This document shows, one piece after another, positions 23,601 to 32,012 of a stretch of 64,000 bases of DNA. This stretch comes from Puccinellia tenuiflora. Its lineage: Eukaryota > Streptophyta > Magnoliopsida > Poales > Poaceae. Position numbers and translations under genes: made by a program. Within the stretch, counting starts at the first letter, position 1, and the number at the start of each line of letters is the position of its first letter. Location: positions 284,512 to 348,511 of the forward strand of contig QRDG01002502.1 in assembly GCA_012064385.1 (NCBI GenBank), read 5' to 3'. The notes below the pieces were generated by a model. The model ran no database searches and was not told the origin of the DNA. It saw only the letters and a program-made list of their open reading frames with translations.

Positions 23601-24464
23601 CGGCGTACAGAGGCGGAGAAGAATGAGCGGTGTCGGTGACTGAGGGATCCCCGGCTTGATTCCGCGGGTGAGGAAGAAGAAGGCATCGCGGCGGAGCTTT
23701 TCCGCCGCTTCGATGTGCTCAGTGACGGCCCTAGCGGCGGCGATTCAACGGCGGGTGGCGGCAGGGCGGCGTCATCGGGGGAGCTAGGGTTAGGGTTAGG
23801 CTCGATCCAGAAACGGGGAGAAACCTAGTGGGGAGAGAGAGGGAGTAGGTGAGAGCCGTGCGGGTCTATTTTGCCACAGAGGTGAGGCACGGTAGCGCTG
23901 AGGGAGCAGGTGCGCGGCATGGCGGCACAGTGTTCGCACTGTCGCCACCGGGAAGACGACGATCGGTACTGCCGGTTATTTGACCGGTAGTTCCGGTCAG
24001 GTGTTTCAAAAGCAGAAACTTGCTTCACATTTGGGGCACTTAAATTTGTCCAAATATTCCAGAAAAATTTAGGGAGGCTCACAAGAAAATAGGGAAGCTA
24101 CCCATATCTTTCTTTTGAGATTTTGGACAACTTAACATGGTTGCAAAAATAGGGAAGGATTTGAACCACATTCAGGGCTTGAAATTTGGAAACAAAATGG
24201 AGGCCATGCCATTTGGTTCTTAGGCATGGTTTTGAACTTAGGGAACTTCTTGGACAAATATACTCACTTGTCATTACAAGGTTTGAAACATTGCTTGCAT
24301 TTCAAAGTGTGATTGTTTGGGAAGGTTTTGGCTTCCCTTTATTAAATGTTCCCAAATGTTGTTTGCCAACTTTAGCAAATTAAACATATGCCATGATGCA
24401 ACATGAGATACAAAAAGTGGAAAAATTATTCATATTTTTCAGGTTCCAAACTGGGGCTGTTACA
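20641..24464 (-). repeat. 5' LTR of the Gypsy element (element orientation)
   Basis: 3824 bp, the partner of 10759-14596, with the same tgtagcgcc…ctgttaca ends. In the GC-rich block, substitutions break the open frame that is intact in the other copy, so that frame is not conserved. Confidence 0.95.
22885..23265. repeat. ccggtacttccgg minisatellite, second LTR copy
   Basis: Same repeat block as 13,010-13,395, with a few substitutions. It lies just upstream (plus orientation) of the GC-rich block of the LTR. Confidence 0.75.
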
Positions 24465-24469
24465 ACTAA
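24465..24469. repeat. Target-site duplication of the Gypsy element, right copy
   Basis: actaa directly after the LTR end ctgttaca, identical to 10754-10758. Confidence 0.9.
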
Positions 24470-24610
24470 TCCCCATTCCCCACCCACCCCACGCGCCCAC
24501 GTCCCCTAGCGAACTGGAGTCGTGCTCCTCTCCCACTCCCGCACCGGTCGCCGCCATGCTCCTCTCCATTCCCATCCCCGCACCTCGTCGCCCTTCTCTC
24601 CTCCGCCCAG

Positions 24611-24685
24611 CGCCGCCGCAGCCCGCTCCACACCGCGCCGCCGCAGCCTTCTCCACACCGCGCCGCCGCAGCCTGCTCCGCACCG
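24611..24685. repeat. 25-bp tandem repeat in the captured block
   Basis: Three copies of a cgccgccgcagcc-(c/t)(g/t)ctcc(a/g)cac unit start at 24611, 24636 and 24661. They lie in the proline/alanine/arginine-rich coding-like block. Confidence 0.75.
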
Positions 24686-24727
24686 TGACCCCGCCGTCGC
24701 ACAACATCATCCCGCCGCCGCCGCATC

Positions 24728-24945
24728 CTCCACCACGACGCTCCTCTTCCCTACCTCCACCTCCTCCTCCACACCCGCGCGCTTCTGTCGCGCTGCCGCT
24801 GTGTTGGCCGGCCGCAGGCGCCTGGGCCTCTTGGTGGTGCGCGCCGCCGCAGTATGACAAGATCGACGCCGCCCCCGAGGAGCGCGCCCGCTGCATCACC
24901 ATCAACACCGCTGCCGTCGAGTACGAGAGGAGACGAGACGCCTGG
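24728..24945 (+). pseudogene. tufA-like: Fragment of a nuclear gene for chloroplast elongation factor Tu
   Basis: Two reading-frame pieces are recognisable. In one frame, 24,728-24,852 reads TTTLLFPTSTSSS…AGRRRLGLLVVRAA, which looks like the transit peptide of nuclear-encoded plastid EF-Tu of grasses. In the next frame, 24,853-24,927 reads YDKIDAAPEERARCITINT and continues AVEYE; this is the effector (switch I / G2) region of EF-Tu, with Cys in place of the usual Gly before ITINT. The P-loop segment that normally lies between them is absent, the frames are offset, and a further one-base slip follows VEYE. It therefore cannot encode a working factor. It lies inside a hAT-type element, so it is best read as a captured and degenerated gene fragment. 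Confidence 0.75.
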
Positions 24946-25163
24946 AGAGAGTAGATGCCGAAGCCCCAGATCCTGCTGCCATCTGTGTATCTTGGCGGGT
25001 ACCCGTCGGGTCCCGCAAACCCGGCGGGTCGCGGGTCTGGTGGAGTTCTGGACCCGGCGGCGGGTATGGGGGCGGGTCGCGGGGGCGGGGAGGAGGGTGG
25101 GGTGCGGGTATGGGGGGGCTAAACCCGGCACCGAACCCGGCGGGTGCCATCTGTACTTGTGCC

Positions 25164-25608
25164 TCCACTTCCTGGTGTGAGAGTGCAGCCCGGAGAGCCA
25201 AGGTTTGTCGTCGAACCGAATTATGCACTTCTTGGCCGACGCTCTACACAGACATGCGTAGGCCGCTCCTACACCTCTGGATTGTATGGATCAGGTTGTG
25301 CATGCTGTCAAACCTCAACATGTGCGGCTCCGAGGAGGCGCGTCATGAAGTCCCTCTTTTCGTCGGCACAGTCTTTGTTTCCATGTAAAAATAATTCCCG
25401 TAAATTTTCAGCTGATTCCGAAAAACTTCCCCGACCAGCTTTTCTAAAACAAAAGGATAGCAGAAAATATGAACTGACACTGGGCATCTTGTCAATAGGT
25501 TAGTTCCACAAATTGTGCCAAAATGATGTAAACATTATAAAAAAACATGTGACAATGATATATAAACAAGCATGGAACATAAAAAATTATAGATACGTTG
25601 GAGACGTA
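25164..25608. other. Unassigned repeat-like sequence
   Basis: On the minus strand the sequence starting at 25,614 reads tgatacgtctccaacgtatc, an opening seen repeatedly in Triticeae repeats, which suggests this is one end of an LTR-like or other element running toward 25,164. No reading frame with a recognised domain was found and no partner end is visible. Confidence 0.4.
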
Positions 25609-25893
25609 TCATTGCTCAGCGGAATGTCTGGCATGCTCCGTGGCTTGATAGTCGGCCCTAGCCCATGCCAAACCTAGGTCCACCACCTGCTCCTCCTCAT
25701 CGGACTCAAGATCGATGAACGGAATTGGATCGGGAGCAATGGCCCCACGGACGGCGTAGCTGCCCCTGCCCCTGCCCCTGATCGAGCTCGGAGGAGTCCT
25801 GCTCGAGCGCCGAGGGGTCCTGCTCGAACGGGGCGTGGAGCGGTTGGTGCTGCCGCCGCGATCGGGAGTGGATCGGCCACCACCACGAGCCAT
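25609..25893 (-). CDS. Short Arg/Ser-rich ORF with acidic motif, unknown
   Basis: 94 residues from the ATG at 25893. The N-terminal half is basic and repetitive (RSTPRSSRTPRRSSRTPPSS, then RGRGRG). It is followed by IPFIDLESDEEEQVVDL and a short helical tail ending HARHSAEQ. The C-terminus overlaps the tgatacgtctcc repeat start. I do not recognise the protein. Position and composition suggest the tail of a transposable-element ORF rather than a host gene. Confidence 0.3.
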   Translation of the reverse strand: MARGGGRSTPDRGGSTNRSTPRSSRTPRRSSRTPPSSIRGRGRGSYAVRGAIAPDPIPFIDLESDEEEQVVDLGLAWARADYQATEHARHSAEQ

Positions 25894-26239
25894 GGAAAGA
25901 TCAGAGGACCGGGGCGTGGGTGGCAAAGGAGAGAAAAAGGAGGTCAGTGGGCGACGTGGGAGCAATGGGAGATGAAAAGGGCTCCTTTTCTAGACATATG
26001 CGTCCGGACCGACAGTAATGGCGACGCGCCGACAACCGATATGGCCGCTAGACTCAGCATGCGGCAGCACAGACTAGGCAAGATACACGAGAAGGTGGCG
26101 GAGCAGATAAGCGTAGGCGGCCGGTAGCTGCCGGCAGCGTAGGCGGCGATGCAGCCTTTTGCCGGCCAGGGACACCGCCATTAAATGCGCGCTAATTGGG
26201 GGACGGTGGCATGGACGCGCACGGGTGCATGCACTCCTT

Positions 26240-26282
26240 CTCCGTTGGTCCCACTTGTAAGCTTTAAGTGGGACCAACGGAG
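26240..26282. repeat. Hairpin: 17-bp perfect arms, 9-nt loop
   Basis: ctccgttggtcccactt (26240-26256) pairs perfectly with aagtgggaccaacggag (26266-26282) around gtaagcttt. Looser complementarity extends outward (gcatgcactcc / ggagcat). It may be the centre of a foldback element. Confidence 0.8.
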
Positions 26283-26500
26283 CAGGAGCATACGCGCATG
26301 GGTGCATGTACTCCGCTAGTCCCACACGTGACAGACTTTAGTGCAGTAACGGTCAAACGAGGTTGACCCGACGGAAACGGCCGTTTGGCCGCCTTTGGAT
26401 CCTCGAAAGAGCCAAGTGGGGCAAAGGCGAGGATGGCTAAGGAAGTAGGGCTGAAACGAGGAGAACTAAGCGAAGTGGGGCAGGAAAATTTAAAAAAAAA

Positions 26501-26608
26501 CCTTTATTGGGCCAGGTAAATATGCAAGCTCCTGATTGCAGGCCTTTATTGGGCCAGATGAATGGGCGAGCTTCTGATTGCAGGCCTTTGTTGGGCCAGG
26601 TGAATAGG
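26501..26608. repeat. Three-copy tandem repeat, about 42 bp
   Basis: Copies starting at 26501, 26543 and 26584 share cctttattgggccagg, then (a/t)gaat-type spacers and gcttctgattgcagg. The third copy is partial. Confidence 0.75.
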
Positions 26609-26766
26609 TGGTCCGTGGTCGCTTCTCGGAGCGCGCTTGTCTGGCCTTGGAGATAGCGCGCAGCCCATGTATCGACGTGCCTTCGGCCGAATGAAGAATC
26701 TAGCATGGTGTACTTACGTGCAACCTGGATATCATCGTCAGTTGGTCGTGAGCTCGCTCCTGGCTT

Positions 26767-26905
26767 CCAGGTTCAGGTTCCCGAATGAATCGTTATTCCT
26801 GACCTCCTGCAATTAACATGACATTCAGAAGACATGCTGGATCCAGGTTCAGGTTCCCGAATCGTTATTCCTGACCTCCTGCAATTAACATGACATTCAG
26901 AAGAC
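26767..26905. repeat. Direct duplication, 76-bp period
   Basis: ccaggttcaggttcccgaat … acattcagaagac occurs at 26767-26833 and again at 26843-26905. The copies are identical except for a 4-base gaat present only in the first. The near-identity implies a recent event. Confidence 0.9.
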
Positions 26906-28132
26906 CACTAGTACCGGTATTTCTATTCTTATTCTTCTTGTGATGAAATGAAAGCACATGCTGCATAATCGGAAACCAGTCTCGGGTACAGGGTATAGAC
27001 TATTTGGGTCCTAGGCTGTAGGCTCCTTCCTCGTGTAGTTACAGATCCGCGCCTTGCCTTGCCTAGTCAACATCTCAAGCGCGTGCGCGAGTGTAGCATG
27101 TGCTTGGCCTGGCGGTGTTCATACACGCACGCATCTGCCTAATCGATCGCCCATCGTCTCCAAATTCTTGACACAGCCGTTGGGCAGGCTGTGAAAACCC
27201 GTGCACATACCAGCATCTGCGTCACTCCGATTATCCTCCGGTGCGCGGTAAACCACGGGCAACCCACACCCACACGAATCTGCTGCAGTAAATTATGGGG
27301 ACAACATGTAGTAGGATGTGGGTGGTGGCCTGCATCTGCATGGTGGGAGCAGAGCACACACAGTGTGGCCGCACAACGGTATGAACCTTTTGCCCGCATC
27401 TGCATTACTCCGACTGTTAAAACTTTAAAGGCCAATAATAACCGTTGGCTGTTGCTCCTGTCCGCTCCACAACTCGGACGGTTCCCATTCGAGATGCCCT
27501 GGGATTCCTTTTTTTTCAAGGAAATGTTTTGTTAATCTTTTTTTTTTTTGCGAAAAATGTTTTGTTAATCGAGCAGGCCAATTACTACACGAGGAAAAAG
27601 ACGCCGCGACAAAAAGGAAACGAAGAATGGTCGTCCTGCCACTTGGTACCGGTAGCGCGTCACGCTCCGTGGTGCACCCTCCGATCCAGTCTAGTGTAGT
27701 GCGTGCGTGCGTGACCACTGTTGCCAGATGGAAATACCTGTCGAAAATCGAGCGTCCCAGCCAGCTGCATCTCCTCTCAACAGTCCAGTCCGTGGGGCAC
27801 GGGTTCAGAATGTTTTTCTTGATTAGTATTGCCCAAAAAAGCACGCCGATAAATGCAGGTGGAGGAGGAGCGTGACGTCAGCACACGCATCTCAAAGCAT
27901 ATGTCTGAGCCTTTCTTTACGCGCAATGATTAGTGGAGACCCACCCACCCACTCGTAGATGCAGCTGACACTACAGCTCGAGATAGTAGTATTAGTATAA
28001 CACAATGGACGCCACTACCCATTCTTTGATCTCCTCTCAAGTGCAGCCTGAGAGAAAAAATACGTAGCGGGAGGAGAGGGAGCCTTTCTCCGCCAACGAC
28101 TCTCCAACCGAGCGAGAGAAGCGTGGTGCGCG

Positions 28133-29357
28133 ATGGTGGACGGGTGCGGCCTGCTGGACTGCCTATGGCGCGAGAAGCATGAGGCGGCGGGCGGCCGGAC
28201 GGAGTCCCGCGTCTCGGCCGAGCCGAGGGGCGCTTCTCCGTCGCCGCCGGCCGGCAAGCAGAGCGGGGAGGCGAGGCGGCTCGAGTGGGCCGAGGTCGAG
28301 TCCGTCACCGGCGGCTTCTCGTCCCGCGTCATCGGCCAGGGCGGCTTCAGCACCGTCTACCTCGCGTCGCTCACCTCCTCCCGCCTCGGCGCCGTCAAGG
28401 TGCAGCGCAGCAGCGGCAGCGAGCGCCTGCACCGCGTCTTCCGCACGGAGCTCGACGTGCTCATGGCCGTCAGACATCCCCACATCGTCCGCCTCCTCGG
28501 CTACTGCGACGAACGAGGTAGCTAACCAATTACCCATCTTCAGTATCCACATACAGACACACTACTGGTCAACTCCCCGCGCAATCTAGCTACTGTTCCG
28601 TAGCTGATCTTGTTTCCTTTCTGCGTGCGTGCGTGCAGAGGAAGGCGTCCTGGTGTTCGAGTACGCCGCCAACGGCGACCTGCACGAGCGGCTCCACCCT
28701 CGGAACGACCGCGGCGTGTCGAATCGGGCGGTGCTCCCGCTCCCGTGGGCGCGACGCATGGCCATCGCGTTCCAGGTGGCGATGGCGCTGGAGTACCTCC
28801 ACGAGAGCAGGGACCCGGCGGTCATCCACGGCGACATCAAGGCGTCCAACGTCCTGCTCGACGCCAGCCTCGACGCCAAGCTCTGCGACTTCGGCTTCGC
28901 CCACGTCGGCTTCTCCGCCGCGGTCCGTCCGCCCGGCGCGACGACCAGGGCGTCGTCGGCGGCGCGCCACGTCATGGGCTCCCCGGGCTACCTGGACCCG
29001 CACTTCCTCCGCTCCGGCGTGGCCACCAAGAAGAGCGACGTCTACAGCTTCGGCGTGCTCATGCTCGAGCTCGTCACCGGGCGGGAGGCCATGTGCGCCG
29101 ACACGGGCTGCCGGCTCACGGCCGCCGTGGGGCCGACCGTCAGCGAAGGCAGAGTGGCCGACGTGGTGGACGGGAGGCTGGGAGGTGCGTACGACGGAGA
29201 GGAGGCCGCGACCGTGGCGGCGCTCGCGCTGCAGTGTACCAATGTCAGCCCCGGGATCCGGCCGTCCATGGCGGACGTGGTGCGCATTCTCCAGGAGAAG
29301 ACGTCGGCGTTGATCTCCGCCGTCGGTCCCAAACCGGTGCGCAAGATGGTTTCGTGA
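28133..29357 (+). CDS. Receptor-like cytoplasmic kinase, non-RD type
   Basis: Exons 28133-28517 and 28639-29357 (donor cgag|gtagct, acceptor gtgcgtgcag|ag) give 367 aa. After a 48-residue basic/Ser-Pro leader comes a complete Ser/Thr kinase domain. It has a glycine loop GQGGFSTVY (68-76), the VAIK-type lysine in AVK (K89), helix-C glutamate (E106), catalytic loop HGDIKASN (192-199, D194), CDFG (D212) and YLDP (246-249) followed by His where Glu is usual. The residue before the catalytic Asp is Gly, so this is a non-RD kinase, a class often linked to innate immunity or to regulation without activation-loop phosphorylation. No signal peptide or transmembrane helix is seen, so it is cytoplasmic. 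It resembles the plant kinases annotated as At1g33260/At4g10390-like, from memory of motif style. All catalytic residues are present, so activity is plausible. Confidence 0.9.
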
Positions 29358-29904
29358 GTCGTACGACGTCAGAGGTGTAAATGCTTAGTTAGTAGGGCAG
29401 AGAACTTTTTCAGTTTCTTATCATTGTAGTGGATTAACTAGCTGAACTTTTTGGGTAGGAGTACCGTACAAATGCTGTGATGTCATGGATGGAGGTGGTT
29501 GTAGGCATGTTGTGGCTCATTAATCAAATCTGCTTGTAGATCTTTTACATTTGTTTTTAAGATACTACTGCGTAGTACGTGATTTAGCTAGGCTAAACAC
29601 GCATGTGAGCATGTGTGTGCTGCTTTGGGATGAGATTATACTGGTTAAGAAGTCAAAATCGATCTTCGGCGATCAATTCAGCATATCACATTATTCTTTG
29701 CGTCCCAACAAACAACGAAACAACGGTTAGAAATGTCGTTTACTCAGCTTGGATGCATGACCCAAACCCCCTACGTGGCCCCATCCCGACCCGGTCAAAT
29801 GGAAGCGTAGCATCTCGCTGTTTTGCCGCCGTGCGTGTCACTATTGCGAAAGGCTCCCCACCTACGAACCTTACACTAAAACATGTTTAGATACGGATGA
29901 AAAA
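29358..29904. other. 3' flank of the kinase gene and first part of duplication copy A
   Basis: About 370 bp of probable 3' UTR and flank. From about 29,725 to 29,845 the sequence (tttactcagcttggatgcatg … tagcatctcgctg…gccgccgtgcg) is homologous to 39,070-39,180, part of a local segmental duplication. Confidence 0.5.
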
Positions 29905-29947
29905 AGAAATGCTAAAACATCTTATGTTTAGGAATGGAGGGAGTAAT
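29905..29947. mobile_element. Stowaway-type MITE end, truncated
   Basis: aaaacatcttatgtttagga followed by atggagggagta is the typical terminus of grass Stowaway elements. No opposite end is found nearby. Confidence 0.5.
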
Positions 29948-29949
29948 AT

Positions 29950-31625
29950 ATTCAAGTAGTATAAGATTACAGGGTTCATCTTCAGCGTGCAGATCGGCGT
30001 TGTCCTTAAGACTGGGTTTACTGCACCGGTTAATCCACAGAATGAGGTCTGAGACAGTATTAGAAATAGTTACATCAGGCGAATGATTGACATCCCTAAA
30101 CACCTTGATGTTGTGAGAGTCCGAGAGTCCCAGATTTTCTAGAGAATGAAGAGAGCAATAGAGGGCCAGCCATCAGTGTCTGCAGCCAATGTGAAGGTGT
30201 AGTAGACCAAAGATCAGTGAAGCATCCGAAGTTGGGCTGAATCTCCAATTTTGGCAAGATTGCCTGAGCTTGGAAGCAGTTGAAGAAGAGGTGCTCCCTG
30301 TCCTTGACAAGGTGGTTGCAACTAGGCCAGGCCGGGGAGGTGATGATTGTCTTCTTGTGGAGGTTCGACCTAGTGTTCAGTCGATCGAAATGGAGCAACC
30401 ATCCAAAAACCTTGATTTTTGAGGGACGAAGGTGGCCCATATGACGGCGATATCTCTCGAAACAGGCTTTCGCCCCGCTTTATAAATAAAGCCACACGAC
30501 CGAACCGATACAAAGTGGTGAGGGAACCCTCTTACAAAGCAGATCAAAGATAAGCAACAAAAAAAGGAGTAGCCACACCCCGACAAAGCAACCTACACTA
30601 CTGACTAGAGAGGTCTCCAAGCCTCGAAGAGAAACCACCGGACAAGGTCACACCACTACCACCAAGTTGTCGCCGGAGAGGGCCGCCTGCCCTCTCGCTC
30701 CGGTCCGTGGAGCGCCGATCCTGCCGGCGGACAACAAGTTTGCAGAGGTGAAGACAGAGTCACGTGTAAATGATGCGAGGCCGCCAAGAACGCTCCACGA
30801 CAGCACCGAAAGTGCCTTGAAGCAGGATCTGAGCTTGCCCGCCGATGCCACCGAAACGAGATCACAAGGTACCGGAGCTCCACAACGACGCCCCCCTCTG
30901 GGTAACGACGCTGTCCGCCGCCGTCGTCGAGACCAAAGTGGTCAAGGGTTTTCACCCGGAGCTCTGACGTAGGGAAGGTGACCACAACGACGCCCCCTAG
31001 AGGGTTACGATACCCGCAGGCATCGCCGTCATCGACGCCGAAGCGGTGAGCTTTCGCTCGGAAAAACCTCCGTCGTACGTCATGACACCATGGACTGCCC
31101 GCGTAGGCGCCTTTGGAGGAGAACTTATGTCCGTTGTGGACAAGTCGCTCATTAGGAGCATAAGAGAAGCTCACGTCCTGCAACAAGAGAAGCGGTGACT
31201 GTAGCTCGTTGCTAGCAGCCGAGGTACGCCTGTTTCGGAGGTTAGCCACAATCCCATCTTGCATCACCAAACTGACAAGATCAAACTGTTTCAAGTGCTG
31301 TGAAAAAATTGTTGTGGCAATAGGCTCAGAGATAATCCAGTTGTCTAGCCAACAGTAGGTGATATTGCCATTTTCAATGGAGCAGTGGTAAATTTAGTGG
31401 AGAAGGTGGATGTTCTTTTTAATTAAAATGGGCTAGAAAGGTATTGCTGGAGGCATGGCCGCATGGTGGAGTGGGTAGGGGGAGTATTGAGTGGGCCAAT
31501 TCTTCGAGGGAAATTCATTAGAGTGCAAGAATTTGTAAGCAAATTTGAGCAAAAGGCATAACTTCTGTGTTTCTAGATTCTTAACCCCTAAACCACCTGC
31601 AACCTTGGGAACACAAACTCTATTC
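29950..31625 (-). pseudogene. 5'-truncated LINE ORF2 remnant, interrupted
   Basis: On the minus strand, 31,625-31,440 reads VCVPKVAGGLGVKNLETQKLCLLLKFAYKFL, the conserved segment after the LINE reverse-transcriptase domain. Around 31,140 it reads HKFSSKGAY. From about 30,445 it reads KIKVFGWLLHFDRLNTRSNLH, ending in the C/H zinc-binding region (CNHLVKDREHLFFNCF). Stops and frameshifts are scattered, and a foreign ~650-bp element separates the last two parts. It is a dead non-LTR retrotransposon copy. Confidence 0.8.
30445..31095 (-). mobile_element. Non-autonomous retroposon nested in the LINE remnant
   Basis: The inserted block interrupts the LINE zinc-binding region. In minus orientation it ends tttatttataaagcggggcg followed by aaagcctgtttcgaga, a tail seen in grass SINE/LINE-like retroposons. 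It contains a repeated phrase ccacaacgacgcccccct / ccacaacgacgcccccta (30,888 and 30,983). It has no recognisable domain. Possible short duplications (gtcat) at both ends are too short to be decisive. Confidence 0.5.
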
Positions 31626-32012
31626 GTCATGGCGGACATATTTCATCCAGGCTTCAATTGTCATTGCCACGCCACCTATTTTCATGTGCCTTCCTGCAGT
31701 TCAGTTGTCTTACGCTCTCATTCTCCCTTTTATTTAAACATGAGAGCAGTGCAGGCCTTGAGGGCACATATGGAGCACGAGGCACGAAATTGACAAGAAG
31801 TGCCAGTGTGCTTTTATTTTTTATGAAAATTAAAGCACACTAACAACATGATCATAACTGCTAACCCATCATGCCTGTCTGACATGAGGGAGATATGTGA
31901 TCATAGTTGTTAGTCGATCTAGTTTTCATGCAAAATAATTCCTCAACTAACAAAGTCACTGAAGGGAGTCGTACGAAAATGTTGTGGATCAGTTGCTGTT
32001 ATTGACTGATAC
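31615..32012. repeat. Segmental duplication, copy A second part
   Basis: Homologous and collinear with 39,185-39,560. Shared landmarks are attcgtcatggc(g/a)ga, catcc(a/g)ggcttc, (a)gagagcagtgcaggcc, gcac(g/c)(a/g)ggcacgaaa and gatcagttgctg(c)t. The first part of this copy (29,725-29,845) is separated from it by the LINE insertion. Confidence 0.7.

Larger units (their letters stand above)
10759..24464 (-). mobile_element. Complete Ty3/Gypsy LTR retrotransposon (chromovirus, Tekay/Del-like), defective
   Basis: A 13,706-bp element in minus orientation. It has two long LTRs (10759-14596 and 20641-24464; 3838 and 3824 bp) with tg…ca ends, a 5-bp duplication, a primer-binding site, a purine tract, gag, and pol in the order protease, reverse transcriptase, RNase H, integrase (Gypsy order). 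A chromodomain-like C-terminus (…KFLKIQWSNH…) suggests the Tekay/Del clade. The first ~245 aligned LTR positions differ at about 7 sites, mostly transitions, so the insertion is not recent. The coding region is broken by two in-frame stops, a frameshift and an inserted solo LTR, so this copy cannot act on its own. Confidence 0.93.
24470..25163. mobile_element. hAT-type element, right part, with captured gene sequence
   Basis: Continuation of the element that starts at 10525. It contains a GC-rich coding-like block (24,470-24,955), then a cgggt-rich subterminal region (about 24,995-25,145) that is a loose inverted counterpart of the left subterminal region, and the terminus at 25155. The flank cttgtgcc (25156-25163) matches cttgtgtc at 10517-10524. 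With a host-gene fragment inside and no transposase, this is a pack-type non-autonomous element. Confidence 0.7.
26283..28132. other. Intergenic with short local duplications
   Basis: No gene is recognised. The stretch contains the two tandem duplications listed separately and then about 1.2 kb upstream of the kinase gene. T/A homopolymer runs near 27,535-27,555 and a cctctcaagtgcagcctgagag leader-like segment before 28,133 are the only other notable features. A TATA box cannot be fixed with confidence. Confidence 0.4.

Noticed and set aside
28163..29380. Long antisense and alternative-frame ORFs over the kinase gene
   Set aside because: Third-position GC bias of the kinase gene keeps these open; they have no domains, and the true frame holds all kinase motifs.
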